Shown: positions 24,689 to 33,510 of the stretch, in pieces
Numbering within the stretch: position 1 is the first letter of the stretch
How the letters are laid out: every line of letters starts with the position of its first letter
DNA from: Bacillota bacterium
GTDB taxonomy: Bacteria > Bacillota > Sulfobacillia > JAJYWN01
Length of the DNA stretch: 64,000 bases
Direction: 5' to 3'
NCBI GenBank assembly: GCA_021791495.1
Contig: JAJYWN010000064.1
Coordinates: 74,139-138,138, forward strand
Notes under the pieces: model-generated
What the model was told of the DNA's origin: nothing
Database searches by the model: none
Seen by the model: only the letters and a program-made list of their open reading frames with translations
Program-made: the position numbers and the translations under genes

Positions 24689-25876
24689 ATGGACGCGGCA
24701 CCGCCAAAAAAGCAGCGTCGAGGGCCATCCGGCGCCGTCTGGCTTGGAGTCTTCTTCATCTTGGCTATGGCCGTCGGGGCACTGGCGCGTCTACCTCAGG
24801 CTGCCGGGACGCGGGTGGCCGGCGCCATTAAGGTCTCCTATCGTTCGACCGGGGTCCGCCTGCTGGGCAGCCTGAAGCTCCCCGGCGACCGGGCTCCCGC
24901 TTTCAGTGGCGAAGAAACCGTGGTCTTACTCGGCTTGTCCGGAGGGCGCGCACCCATCCAGGCCGTGAAGGTCGGCTCCCTCGACTCCCCTCTCTACGAT
25001 GCCGGCACCGCCGTCGCACCCCCCGCGACGCTGGGCATGCCGAACGGCTTCATTTGGCTGTCCCCCGACGGCTTCTTCTACCGTCAGGCGGATGGTGTGG
25101 TCACGAAGATTGCCGCCCCTCCCACCGGAACAGGGACGCCGCGCATCGTCATAGGCTCCTGGGGATCAGTCGTGGAGCGGCTGTCGCCACCCGCCCAAGG
25201 GTCCGCCTCCTGGGGGAGTTCTACTCTAACCTGGTATAACTGGTCGGCTCAGCAGTTGGCCACCATCACTCTGCAAGGGACGGCCGTCACCTCCCTGGTC
25301 GCCGCGGGCAGCAGCGGCAAGGGCGCGGCCGTGGCCGCCGGGACGATGATCGTCCGCGAAGGAGATCCTTCCTTCGGGCTGGCCTTTTTTCCGACTCCCG
25401 GCAAGCTTGGCTGGGAATATTCGGCGGGAAAGGCTCCCCTCCGATACCTGGCCCTGAACGGAGAAGGCGACCTCCTTGCCGCCGCTTCCGACCAGGAAGT
25501 GGCCGGATTCAACCCGCTGGGCGAACGGCTTTGGCTTTCCCGGATGGCGGGTGCGGTGGGGCTGACCTTCTCCGGGCGCAACGACGCCGTCGTTTTGACG
25601 GACAAGGGTGAACTGGCGGCTTTCGACCGTCGCGGTAAGAGAGTCTGGACGCGGACCCTTTCCGGGCAACCCATCCTCTTGGCGCGGGCCCCTGGCGGAA
25701 ATCTGGTCGTCGCCACGTCCGCCGGAGTCATCGGCATGCGCGCCGACGGCACCAGTTCCTGGGTGGCCACCCCCGATGCGGCCATCAAACGGGTGGCCGT
25801 GTCGCCTTCAGGCACAAGAGTCGCTGTGATCACGGCGAACAACGATCTGCTGGTCTATGAAACGGTCTCCCGCTGA
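24689..25876 (+). CDS. Membrane-anchored beta-propeller-like protein
   Basis: 395 residues from ATG 24689 with GGAGG upstream. One N-terminal membrane segment (about residues 18-36), then an extracytoplasmic part with repeated strands resembling PQQ/WD-type propeller blades (FNPLGERLWLSRMAG, FDRRGKRVWTRTLSG, MRADGTSSWVATPD). No catalytic motif seen. Could be a scaffold or sensor in the envelope. Followed by two membrane genes. Confidence 0.65.
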   Translation: MDAAPPKKQRRGPSGAVWLGVFFILAMAVGALARLPQAAGTRVAGAIKVSYRSTGVRLLGSLKLPGDRAPAFSGEETVVLLGLSGGRAPIQAVKVGSLDSPLYDAGTAVAPPATLGMPNGFIWLSPDGFFYRQADGVVTKIAAPPTGTGTPRIVIGSWGSVVERLSPPAQGSASWGSSTLTWYNWSAQQLATITLQGTAVTSLVAAGSSGKGAAVAAGTMIVREGDPSFGLAFFPTPGKLGWEYSAGKAPLRYLALNGEGDLLAAASDQEVAGFNPLGERLWLSRMAGAVGLTFSGRNDAVVLTDKGELAAFDRRGKRVWTRTLSGQPILLARAPGGNLVVATSAGVIGMRADGTSSWVATPDAAIKRVAVSPSGTRVAVITANNDLLVYETVSR

Positions 25877-25891
25877 GGGGGCAGCTATTTC

Positions 25892-26227
25892 TTGAGAAAT
25901 GTCATCAGCGTCGTGGCAGCGGGGGTCGCCGCCTACCTGGTTGACAGCCGGCTCATCGGGCCGGGCCTGTCGACCTGGATTGGTTCGCCCGTGGTGTTCT
26001 TGGCCACCTTTCTGGCCGGGCGCCTGTTCCAACCGGCTTCCCGCAAGCAGGGTGAGCCCTTTTTCCTCGAAGATTTCATTCGGGACATCGTCGCCTATCT
26101 TCTGCTCGGCGTTTTGACGGCAGCGGCCATCTGGTTGGCCGGCGGCTTCATCGGCGGCCAGGCGCGGCCCTGGCTTCCGGCTTTGGGCATCTTTGTCTTC
26201 TTCACTTTTTACCATCGCGTTCGCTAA
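25892..26227 (+). CDS. Small membrane protein of unknown function
   Basis: 111 residues from TTG 25892, 15 bases after the propeller gene. Three to four hydrophobic segments (about 3-20, 30-45, 68-85 and 92-107). No family recognised. Same direction as its neighbours and probably co-transcribed. Confidence 0.6.
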   Translation: MRNVISVVAAGVAAYLVDSRLIGPGLSTWIGSPVVFLATFLAGRLFQPASRKQGEPFFLEDFIRDIVAYLLLGVLTAAAIWLAGGFIGGQARPWLPALGIFVFFTFYHRVR

Positions 26228-26275
26228 AATGATAGGTGGTACCGAGACTCTGACAAGACAGAAAGGATGCGCCGA

Positions 26276-27004
26276 ATGTTCGGCTTCAATATGCTCGACA
26301 TAGTACTCCTTATCGTTCTGGCGGTCTCCGCCTGGAAGGGCGCGCATTCGGGCCTGACCCGCTCCCTGCTGCATCTGGTGGCCATTATCGCCGGTACCAT
26401 CGCGGGCTTCATGTACGCCCCGGAGCTGGCGGCGCGTCTGGACACCCAATGGGGGCTCATCAGCCGTGTCGAAGGTTACCTTGGTAACGTCGTGCACCTT
26501 CCGGCCGAAGCCATGTCAACCAGTATCAGTACCACCTCCAGTCGCGTCCAATCCCTTCTCGCGAACCTGGGCCTGCCCTCGCCGATCGAGGCCGCGTTGC
26601 GCCGTTACATCGCCCTGACGCCCTCCCCCGGCCCCGACCAAGCGAACGTGGGCGCCGTCGTGTATCACGCCATCGCCCTCATGCTGGTCCGGGCTCTGGC
26701 CTTTGCCCTCATCTTCCTGGTCGTTTGGGTGGCCATCCAGCTCCTCATCGCCGTCCTGACGCCGCTGGTCCGTGGAACTTTCCTGCGCATTCCCGATTCC
26801 CTGGGCGGCGCGGCCCTGGGCCTGCTATCCACCGGTCTCTTCCTGACCCTGCTGTTCGGGATCGTGTCGCCCTTCCTCTCCATGAGCTTCCTCGAACCCG
26901 TTACGGGACTGGTGGAAGGGTCGCGCCTGGCCGGCTACTTCCTCAAGGCTTACTATGCAATCAGTCCCCTGGTACCCGGTGGGTTGGGTATAATGAACCC
27001 ATAG
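26276..27004 (+). CDS. CvpA family membrane protein
   Basis: 242 residues from ATG 26276, with AAAGGA eight bases upstream (an ATG three codons earlier is too close). MLDIVLLIVLAVSAWKGAHSGLTRSLL is the CvpA start pattern; four membrane segments are seen, with a soluble stretch at about 70-120. CvpA proteins are linked to envelope homeostasis in other bacteria; the function here is unknown. Confidence 0.8.
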   Translation: MFGFNMLDIVLLIVLAVSAWKGAHSGLTRSLLHLVAIIAGTIAGFMYAPELAARLDTQWGLISRVEGYLGNVVHLPAEAMSTSISTTSSRVQSLLANLGLPSPIEAALRRYIALTPSPGPDQANVGAVVYHAIALMLVRALAFALIFLVVWVAIQLLIAVLTPLVRGTFLRIPDSLGGAALGLLSTGLFLTLLFGIVSPFLSMSFLEPVTGLVEGSRLAGYFLKAYYAISPLVPGGLGIMNP

Positions 27005-27037
27005 GCAGATAAGCCGCACCGGGAAAGGGGCGGGGGG

Positions 27038-27319
27038 ATGGAGCCCTGGGGCCAGGACCTGGACTGGCTCATCGTTTTCGATTCCACGTATAACGCTCTG
27101 GCGGCGGAGGCCGCGTTGGAGGAAGCCGGAGTGGAGGCCTTGACCGTCCCTGTCCCCCGCGGATTGACGGCCGGCTGCGCCCTGGGCATCGCCTTTCGTG
27201 GGGCCGATTTCGACCGGGTGAAACAGAGGCTGGCCGGGACCGTGGTGCGGTGGACGGGGGTGTACCGGCGCGACGCCGGTCGTACCAGTAAGTACCTGAA
27301 AGTGGAGGGACCGGCTTGA
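27038..27319 (+). CDS. DUF3343 family protein
   Basis: 93 residues from ATG 27038. WLIVFDSTYNALAAEAALEEAGV and VPVPRGLTAGCALGIAF, including the single cysteine in the glycine turn, match DUF3343, a small family seen in Firmicutes and sometimes tied to sulfur or selenium handling. Overlaps mscS by four bases. Confidence 0.8.
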   Translation: MEPWGQDLDWLIVFDSTYNALAAEAALEEAGVEALTVPVPRGLTAGCALGIAFRGADFDRVKQRLAGTVVRWTGVYRRDAGRTSKYLKVEGPA

Positions 27320-28185
27320 CGGAGCTGCTGAACACCTTCTCCGGCCACTTGCTGGAGTGGGTGCGAACGACCCTGAAGATCCTGGCCATCATCGTTCTGG
27401 GGTGGCTCTCCATCCGCCTCGGCTTGGGCGTGGTCGGCAACGTCTTCAAGAAGCGCGAGGGGTCTCCCATCATTGAAGACCGGCGGGCCAAAACCCTGGT
27501 GGCCGTCCTCACCAGCCTCATCCGTTACGTGGTCGATTTCACCGTGGTGGTCACCATCCTGGCGGCGCTGGACATCAACACCTCCACCATCCTGGTGGGA
27601 GCGGGCGTGGCCAGCCTGGCCGTGGGTTTCGGAGCCCAAAACCTGGTTAGGGACGTCATCACCGGCTTTTTTCTGCTCTTCGAGGACCAGTTTTCAGTGG
27701 GTGACTATGTCACCGCGGCTGGAGTATCCGGGACAGTGGAGGAAGTGGGGCTGCGGGCGACTAAGCTCCGTGACTTTTCCGGGGAGGTCCATATCGTCCC
27801 CAACGGCATCATCGATAAGACGACCAACCACTCTCGCGGCGACCGAAACGCCACGGTCACCGTCACCGTCCCCTACGGGGAGCCGGTAGACCGTGTCTTG
27901 GCAGTTCTGAACCAGGTAGCCGACGGCGTCGCGGCCGAAAAGGGACCGGTCCTGGTTGTGAAACCTTACGTCCTGGGGATCACCGCTTTCGGAGACACCG
28001 GAGTCGTCCTGACGATGATGGCCAAGACTGTCCCCATGGCCCAATGGGAAGTGGAGCGCGCCCTAAGGATCGGGATCAAGCGGGCCTTCGAGAAGGAAGG
28101 CATCCGCGTCCCCACCCTGGCTTTGCCCGCCGGCCCATCGGCGACGTCCGGCGCCCCGGGGACCGAGGGGAGACGGGAATCTTGA
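27316..28185 (+). CDS. Small-conductance mechanosensitive channel (MscS family)
   Basis: 289 residues from TTG 27316, overlapping DUF3343. Three membrane segments, then the pore helix ILVGAGVASLAVGFGAQNLVRDVITGFF with the glycine/alanine packing of TM3, then the beta domain EDQFSVGDYV...GTVEEVGLRATKLRDFSGEVHIVPNG. Opens under membrane tension to release solutes. Four-base overlap with DUF951, as in other Clostridia. Confidence 0.9.
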   Translation: MTELLNTFSGHLLEWVRTTLKILAIIVLGWLSIRLGLGVVGNVFKKREGSPIIEDRRAKTLVAVLTSLIRYVVDFTVVVTILAALDINTSTILVGAGVASLAVGFGAQNLVRDVITGFFLLFEDQFSVGDYVTAAGVSGTVEEVGLRATKLRDFSGEVHIVPNGIIDKTTNHSRGDRNATVTVTVPYGEPVDRVLAVLNQVADGVAAEKGPVLVVKPYVLGITAFGDTGVVLTMMAKTVPMAQWEVERALRIGIKRAFEKEGIRVPTLALPAGPSATSGAPGTEGRRES

Positions 28186-28574
28186 ACCAGGATCCGGTCA
28201 GATACCAAGTAGGGGATCTGGTAAGGACCCGAAAGGAGCACCCCTGCGGCAGCACATTCTGGGAGATCACCCGGACCGGCATGGATTTCGGGCTGAAGTG
28301 CTGCTATTGCGGCAGGCATGTCATGATCCCGCGGCGCGTCTTCGAGCGGGCCGTCCGCGGCATCGTGACGGCGGAGGAAGTGGCCGCGGAGAAAGAGGAA
28401 CTGGACCGCAAGGCCCGGAACCGCCCCAAGCACCTACAACGCCGCCCGGCACGTCAGGAGGGAGCCACCCGGCCAGCATCCCCCCGCGCATCAACGCCCC
28501 GGCCTTCCACGGCCCGGCCGCCCGCCGCGCGGTCCGCCGGACCACGCCCCACCCGCAAACCAAATGACCACTGA
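28182..28574 (+). CDS. DUF951 family protein with basic Pro-rich tail
   Basis: 130 residues from TTG 28182, whose TTGA overlaps the mscS stop. The core YQVGDLVRTRKEHPCGSTFWEITRTGMDFGLKCCYCGRHVMIPR is the DUF951 domain, with three cysteines that may bind zinc. The family usually ends soon after; here a tail of about 60 residues rich in P, R, A and S follows. Function unknown. Confidence 0.85.
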   Translation: MNQDPVRYQVGDLVRTRKEHPCGSTFWEITRTGMDFGLKCCYCGRHVMIPRRVFERAVRGIVTAEEVAAEKEELDRKARNRPKHLQRRPARQEGATRPASPRASTPRPSTARPPAARSAGPRPTRKPNDH

Positions 28575-28602
28575 AAACCACCGAAAACTTGTCTGAACTT
28601 GT

Positions 28603-28632
28603 TTGCCTGAGACTGGCGGGAAGTGATACAAT
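28603..28632 (+). promoter_or_regulatory. Promoter for rpsF-ssb-rpsR
   Basis: TTGCCT at 28603-28608 and TACAAT at 28627-28632, separated by 18 bases. The transcript would carry a leader of about 95 bases before rpsF with GC-rich inverted segments; a ribosomal-protein autoregulatory leader is possible but not shown. Confidence 0.7.
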
Positions 28633-28733
28633 CAATTGTCGCGACCATCCCTGCTCCGCGCGTTGCGATGCCGGCGTTCCTCGTCTGCCGGTCCATGACG
28701 CGGGGCCAAAGTCCAGGGGGAGGAGGTGAGCCC

Positions 28734-29021
28734 ATGCGCGAATACGAGCTGATGTTTATCATTCGGCCCGACCTTGACGAAGAAAAGACCGAGGCGACCA
28801 TCGCCAAGTTCAATTCCCTTCTCGAATCCCAAGGCGCTACCGACATCAAGGTCGATAAGTGGGGCAAGCGTCGCTTGGCCTACGACATCGCCGACCAGCG
28901 TGAGGGCTTCTACGTGGTGATCAACTTCAAGAGCGGCGCCGCGGCCGTTCAGGAACTCGAAAGGGTTCTCAAGATCACCGACGAAGTCCTGAGGCACCTG
29001 ATAGTAAAGAAGGAAAAATAA
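28734..29021 (+). CDS. rpsF: 30S ribosomal protein S6
   Basis: 95 residues from ATG 28734 behind GGGGGAGGAGG. MREYELMFIIRPDLDEE and the block KVDKWGKRRLAYDIADQREGFYVV are diagnostic for S6. It binds S18 on the central domain of 16S rRNA. First gene of the conserved rpsF-ssb-rpsR operon. Confidence 0.97.
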   Translation: MREYELMFIIRPDLDEEKTEATIAKFNSLLESQGATDIKVDKWGKRRLAYDIADQREGFYVVINFKSGAAAVQELERVLKITDEVLRHLIVKKEK

Positions 29022-29037
29022 CGGACGGTGGGGTTTG

Positions 29038-29430
29038 GTGCTTAACGTCGTTGTCCTCATCGGTCGCCTGACCCGTGACCCCGAACTGCGCTATACACCC
29101 GCCGGAGTGCCGGTGGCTCGCTTCAGTATCGCGGTGGACCGGCCCTTCACGAACCAGCAGGGCGAGCGTGGAGTGGATTTCATCGACATCACGGCCTGGC
29201 GCAAGCTGGCCGAGACCTGCGGCAACCACCTTGGAAAAGGTCGTCTGGTAGCGGTGAAAGGCCGCCTCCAGGTGCGGTCTTACGAGGCCGCCGACGGTCA
29301 GAAGCGTAAAGCCACCGAAGTGGTGGCGGACGAGGTTCGCTTCCTTGACCGGCCGGGCGGCGCCAAGGGGCCCGGATCCGAGGATCTGGGTGAAGAGGTG
29401 CCGGGCGGCGAAGAGGACGTGCCGTTCTAA
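29038..29430 (+). CDS. ssb: Single-stranded DNA-binding protein
   Basis: 130 residues from GTG 29038 (a TTG one codon earlier is possible). OB fold: VVVLIGRLTRDPELRYTPAGVPVARFSIAV and VDFIDITAWRKLAE. The acidic tail ends EEDVPF, the protein-docking tip of bacterial SSB. Lies between rpsF and rpsR. Confidence 0.96.
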   Translation: MLNVVVLIGRLTRDPELRYTPAGVPVARFSIAVDRPFTNQQGERGVDFIDITAWRKLAETCGNHLGKGRLVAVKGRLQVRSYEAADGQKRKATEVVADEVRFLDRPGGAKGPGSEDLGEEVPGGEEDVPF

Positions 29431-29477
29431 AGCCTCACCTCACTGACCAGGAAGCTTCGTAACGGAGGACTGTGCAA

Positions 29478-29708
29478 ATGAGAAGAGAGAAGGGTCGCCG
29501 CCCGAAAAGGCGGGTCTGCAGCTTCTGTGTAGATAAGATCGAAGAGATCGACTATAAGGACGCTCCGCGCCTCCGCCGGTATCTGACCGAGCGCGGGAAG
29601 ATCCTGCCCCGGCGCATCTCCGGGAACTGCGCCCACCACCAGCGCCAGCTGACCGTGGCCATCAAGCGCGCCCGGAACATCGCTCTCCTGCCGTTCACGC
29701 AGGAATAA
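29478..29708 (+). CDS. rpsR: 30S ribosomal protein S18
   Basis: 76 residues from ATG 29478, nine bases after GGAGG; a GTG at 29472 is too close to the ribosome site. [18 protein letters not shown] and [27 protein letters not shown] are diagnostic. Three cysteines and a histidine (CxxC and CxH) fit a zinc-binding form of S18. Confidence 0.96.
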   Translation: MRREKGRRPKRRVCSFCVDKIEEIDYKDAPRLRRYLTERGKILPRRISGNCAHHQRQLTVAIKRARNIALLPFTQE

Positions 29709-29778
29709 CACACCGCGCCTCGCCGCCTCGGGCGCTCCGGGCGCCCCGGGCGGCACATCCCAAGAGCCGGTTAAGTTC

Positions 29779-29815
29779 AGACCTCCCCTTCCCGATAGTG
29801 AGGAAGGGGAGGTCT
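29779..29815 (+). terminator. Long perfect hairpin covering the motA ribosome site
   Basis: Arms AGACCTCCCCTTCC (29779-29792) and GGAAGGGGAGGTCT (29802-29815) form a perfect 14-base stem with a 9-base loop. Only TTT follows, so it is a weak terminator for rpsR at best. The right arm contains GGGGAGGT, the motA ribosome-binding site, with ATG at 29822. The hairpin would hide that site in a read-through transcript. Confidence 0.75.
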
Positions 29816-29821
29816 TTACCT

Positions 29822-30685
29822 ATGGACATAGCCACACTCGCCGGACTATTGATCGCCATGGCGGCCATCCTGGGCTCCGAATTGATGGAAGGCGCCCACC
29901 TGGCAGCCCTCTTTCGGCCCTCCGCCCTGATCCTCGTGGTCGGGGGCACCATCGGCGCCGTCGTCTTGTCCTTCGGGATGAAAGACCTTTCGGGTATCGG
30001 CTCGGTCCTGAAGATGGTGTTCAAGGATAAGAAGCGAGACCCGCTCGGTACCATCGATAACCTGGTCGGATACGCCGACAAGGCCCGGCGCGAGGGTCTG
30101 CTCTCCCTCCAGGAAGCCATGGACGCCGGCGAAGACCCTTTCCTGGCGCGCGGGTTGAACCTCGTCATTGACGGCGCGGAATCGGACCTGGTCCGCGGGG
30201 TCATGGAAACGGAACTTATCTCGGAAGAGAAGCGTACCCACACCGGCGCCGGAATCCTTGAGACCGCCGGCGGCTACGCTCCCACCATGGGCATCATCGG
30301 CACCGTCATGGGGCTGGTCAAAGTCCTCGGGAACCTGGAGGACTCCTCCAAGCTGGGTGGCGCCATCGCTGTGGCTTTCCTGGCCACCTTCTACGGCATC
30401 TTCACGGCCAACATCCTCTGGCTCCCCATGGGCGCCAAAGTGAAGCGGCGCGCCGCCGAAGACCTCCTCATCAAGGAAATCATCATGGAAGGCGTCCTTT
30501 CGATCCAAAACGGCGAGAACCCCCGCATCCTACGGGAGAAGCTGATGGCCTTCCTATCCCCCGGTGCCCGGAGCGGCGAGGAGTCTTCCTCTGGCAAGGA
30601 CGAAAGCGGTGAGGGCGAGGCCGGCGATGAGATCAAGAGCAAGGCCAAAGCCACAGGCAAGGCCCGGGCCAGAAAGGCAGCGTAA
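29822..30685 (+). CDS. motA: Flagellar motor stator protein MotA
   Basis: 287 residues from ATG 29822 (MDIATLAGLLIAMAAILGS); an upstream in-frame start lies inside the hairpin and is rejected. Four membrane segments: two near the N-terminus and two around residues 147-210. GGYAPTMGIIGTVMGLV and AVAFLATFYGIFTANILWLP are the MotA/TolQ signature. The charged loop and a lysine-rich tail face the cytoplasm. With MotB it forms the ion-conducting stator. Confidence 0.94.
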   Translation: MDIATLAGLLIAMAAILGSELMEGAHLAALFRPSALILVVGGTIGAVVLSFGMKDLSGIGSVLKMVFKDKKRDPLGTIDNLVGYADKARREGLLSLQEAMDAGEDPFLARGLNLVIDGAESDLVRGVMETELISEEKRTHTGAGILETAGGYAPTMGIIGTVMGLVKVLGNLEDSSKLGGAIAVAFLATFYGIFTANILWLPMGAKVKRRAAEDLLIKEIIMEGVLSIQNGENPRILREKLMAFLSPGARSGEESSSGKDESGEGEAGDEIKSKAKATGKARARKAA

Positions 30686-30691
30686 CCCCTA

Positions 30692-31579
30692 ATGAGTGTC
30701 GGAAGCGCACGCGGAGCGGCACACGGCGCGACAGGCAGCCGGCGCGCCGGGCACGGAGGTGGGGGCGGGGGAGGCGGCGGGGGCGGGCACGATGGAGCCG
30801 GCTCCATGCGCTGGCTCTTGACCTATGCCGACCTCATCACCTTGTTAATGGTCTTCTTCGTCGTCCTGTATTCCATGTCGCGGGTCGACGCCGAGAAATA
30901 TCGCTCCCTGAAGGACTCGTTGCAGCGCTCCATGGGTGGCGTGGCTGCCAGCGCGCCCGCGAACAGCGGCGGAGGGGCCAGCCCAGACCCGAACCAGGCG
31001 GGTGGGACGGGGCCCCTGTCCAATCCCGGCGGCAAACCGCCCCTGGAGGAACTGGGCCAGCAACTGGCCAACTCGGCCGCGGCCATGGGCTTCGGTGACC
31101 GGGTGACCATCTACTACGGCGAACGCGGCCTCACGGTCAGCATGGGGCCCATCCTGTTCGATCTGGGCAGCGCCGACCTACGTCCGGACGGTATCAAGGT
31201 CTTGGACCTCCTGGCCGACGTGCTGAACACCATCCCTAACCACGTCAGCGTGGAAGGTTTTACCGACGACTTGCCCATCAGCACGCCCCAGTTCCCCAGC
31301 AACTGGGAACTATCCGCGGTTCGGGCGACCAGCGTGATCCACTACTTCGTCAAGACCCGCGGGATGCCGCCGGGCCGCTTCTTCGCCGTGGGCTACGGTG
31401 AATACCGCCCCTCGGTGCCCAACGTGTCGGACGAAAACCGCGCCCGCAACCGCCGCGTGGACATCGTCATTCTGGCGCAGATCCCGAAGATCGACAAGGG
31501 TACCGAGATCACACCTGATCTTTCTGCTGTGCCCGGCGCCTCCGGTGCGGCCGGCGCCACCAAAACGACCGGTCCTTGA
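30692..31579 (+). CDS. motB: Flagellar motor stator protein MotB
   Basis: 295 residues from ATG 30692. After an unusual run of eleven glycines (residues about 23-33) comes the single membrane helix WLLTYADLITLLMVFFVVLYSM with the conductance aspartate in YAD. The plug/linker is rich in glycine and proline. The C-terminal OmpA-like domain with GFTDDLPI and NWELSAVRATSV binds peptidoglycan. Six bases after motA. Confidence 0.94.
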   Translation: MSVGSARGAAHGATGSRRAGHGGGGGGGGGGGHDGAGSMRWLLTYADLITLLMVFFVVLYSMSRVDAEKYRSLKDSLQRSMGGVAASAPANSGGGASPDPNQAGGTGPLSNPGGKPPLEELGQQLANSAAAMGFGDRVTIYYGERGLTVSMGPILFDLGSADLRPDGIKVLDLLADVLNTIPNHVSVEGFTDDLPISTPQFPSNWELSAVRATSVIHYFVKTRGMPPGRFFAVGYGEYRPSVPNVSDENRARNRRVDIVILAQIPKIDKGTEITPDLSAVPGASGAAGATKTTGP

Positions 31580-31686
31580 GATTGGAGTCGCGAAGGATTA
31601 ACCCCACCCCCGTTGAACCAAGAAGTGCATTCGGAAACGAGCCGTGAACGAGCCGTTAGTCCGAAGGCGGTTAAGGAGCGGTTCAA

Positions 31687-32004
31687 GTGGGAAAACCCAG
31701 TCCGGAAGTGGATATCGCCCGGAATATCAAAACCGTGGAGTGGCTGAAAGCTGAGTTGGTGTCCGGCGTCGGCATTCTGCTGAAGAACATTTTCCGGGGC
31801 GGCGAGGAAGCGGTCCTGGACGCCCTCTCCGGCGTGGTCGTCACCTGCTACGTTCTTGCCCGGCGGCTGGGCCTTTCCTTCGCGAAGGTGGACGCCCGCG
31901 TCGAGGCCAAGATCCGCCTGAACATCACCGACGGCCATGAAACAGAGAAGTGGTACGGCGACCTGTCGAGCTTGCTCCGGTATATGGAGGACCGGCCCAG
32001 ATGA
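31687..32004 (+). CDS. MazG-like family protein
   Basis: 105 residues from GTG 31687 with AAGGAG upstream. IKTVEWLKAELVSGVGILLKNIFRGGEEAVLDALSGVVVTCYVLARRLGL is the MazG-like helical core found beside yybS in Clostridia. A complete nucleotide pyrophosphatase site is not obvious. The last four bases overlap yybS. Confidence 0.8.
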   Translation: MGKPSPEVDIARNIKTVEWLKAELVSGVGILLKNIFRGGEEAVLDALSGVVVTCYVLARRLGLSFAKVDARVEAKIRLNITDGHETEKWYGDLSSLLRYMEDRPR

Positions 32005-33023
32005 GCCCGGCACGCCGCGGTGGCGCCGGCCGCGGCGCCAACCGGTACACCACCGGGACGCGCCCCCTGATCGAAGGCGCCCTCCTGGCCGCCCTGACCG
32101 TGGTCATCGCCCTGGTGGCCATTTATGTCCCCGTGGTCGGGCCGCTCTTGGGTCTGACCTGGGCCATTCCGGTCATGCTGGTCCACGTCCGTCACGGGTG
32201 GCGCCTCTCCATCCTCACGGTGGTGGTGGCCGCCGCGCTCTTGGCCGTCATCGTGGGACCCATTGAAGCCATCCTCCGGGCGGCCTACTTCGGGTTCGTT
32301 GGGATCGCCTTCGGCTACGCCTTCCGGCGCCGCCTCTCCTCCAGCTGGGCCATTCTGGCCGGCAGCCTGGGGTCCATCGCCGCCATGGTCGTTATTTTCG
32401 GCCTGCTCCTGGTGGTGTTCGGTGAAAACCAGGTCACCCTGATGAAAACGGCCTATACGCAGGCCATCGTGCAGGCGCAGGAAGTGTACAAGCGCTTTGG
32501 CCTGGACCAGAACCCCGATATCCAGGCGCAGCTGGCCGGCTTCAAAGCCATCGTCAGTAACCTGGACCTGCTCCTGCCGGCGCTCCTGGTGGGCTCCGGG
32601 GTCGTCCTTTCGTTCATGAACTACGCCGTGGCCGGGGCCATCCTGCCCCGCTTTGGACACCGGGTGGAGCCTATCCGGCCCTTTGCCGACTGGCGCCTGG
32701 CCCCCGAGCCCGTCTACATCGGAGCCGCGGTAACGCTGGGCGCCAGCCTTCTGGCGTCGCGGCCCGGCCTTCCGCCGCTGGCCCTGACGGTGACGAAAAC
32801 CGCCGCCAACAGCCTGTTCGTCTTGATCGAATACGTTCTGTTCATCCAGGGTCTGTCCGTCGCCTATGACCTCCTGGTACACCTCCGGTTGGCCAAGGCC
32901 ATGCGCATCGTGGTCATTGCCCTGGGTTTCACCATCCCGCCGGTGCAGTACGTGGCCATGTTGGCCGGACTATTGGACCCGGTGATGGACATCCGCCGCT
33001 ACTGGAGGAGGAATGAGACATGA
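32001..33023 (+). CDS. YybS family (DUF2232) membrane protein
   Basis: 340 residues from ATG 32001, in the ATGA overlap with the previous gene. About seven to eight membrane segments. The position between the MazG-like gene and rplI is characteristic of yybS. Transport or energy-coupling roles have been suggested for the family; no substrate can be read here. Confidence 0.82.
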   Translation: MSPARRGGAGRGANRYTTGTRPLIEGALLAALTVVIALVAIYVPVVGPLLGLTWAIPVMLVHVRHGWRLSILTVVVAAALLAVIVGPIEAILRAAYFGFVGIAFGYAFRRRLSSSWAILAGSLGSIAAMVVIFGLLLVVFGENQVTLMKTAYTQAIVQAQEVYKRFGLDQNPDIQAQLAGFKAIVSNLDLLLPALLVGSGVVLSFMNYAVAGAILPRFGHRVEPIRPFADWRLAPEPVYIGAAVTLGASLLASRPGLPPLALTVTKTAANSLFVLIEYVLFIQGLSVAYDLLVHLRLAKAMRIVVIALGFTIPPVQYVAMLAGLLDPVMDIRRYWRRNET

Positions 33024-33466
33024 AAGTCATTCTGTTGAAAGATGACCGGAACATGGGCCGTAAAGGCCAGGTTATCGAAGTGGCGGAGGGTTACGCCAGA
33101 AACTACCTGTTACCGCGCGGCATCGCCATTCCGGCGTCGGAAGGAAATGTCCGGACTCTCAAGGAATCCAAAGACGCCGTTCAGCGGAAGGAAGACCGCG
33201 AGCTATCGCAAGCGCGGCGTGTGGCGGAGGCATTGGAAGGACTGGAAATCACCATCAAGGCGAAGACCGGCGAGAACGGCCGCCTTTTCGGTTCGGTGAC
33301 CAAGAACGACGTGGCCGAAGCCATCCTGAAGCGCACGAAGATCGAAGTGGACCGGCGCCGGATCATACTCGAAACGCCCATTAAGGCCGCCGGCACCTAC
33401 GTCATACCCCTTCACCTGTATCCGCAGGTCGAGGCCCAGGTAACCGTGTACGTCGAGGGGGCTTGA
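33020..33466 (+). CDS. rplI: 50S ribosomal protein L9
   Basis: 148 residues from ATG 33020, in an ATGA overlap with yybS. MKVILLKDDRNMGRKGQVIEVAEGYARNYLLPRGIA is the L9 N-terminal domain; the long helix and C-terminal domain follow. Normal length. Confidence 0.97.
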   Translation: MKVILLKDDRNMGRKGQVIEVAEGYARNYLLPRGIAIPASEGNVRTLKESKDAVQRKEDRELSQARRVAEALEGLEITIKAKTGENGRLFGSVTKNDVAEAILKRTKIEVDRRRIILETPIKAAGTYVIPLHLYPQVEAQVTVYVEGA

Positions 33467-33510
33467 GCCGCCTTAGGCTTGAGGCCTTTAGGCCGTAGAG
33501 GAGAGGATCG

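Noticed and set aside
28633-28733. S6:S18-binding autoregulatory leader of rpsF
   Set aside because: GC-rich stems can be drawn, but the conserved binding motif could not be seen with confidence.
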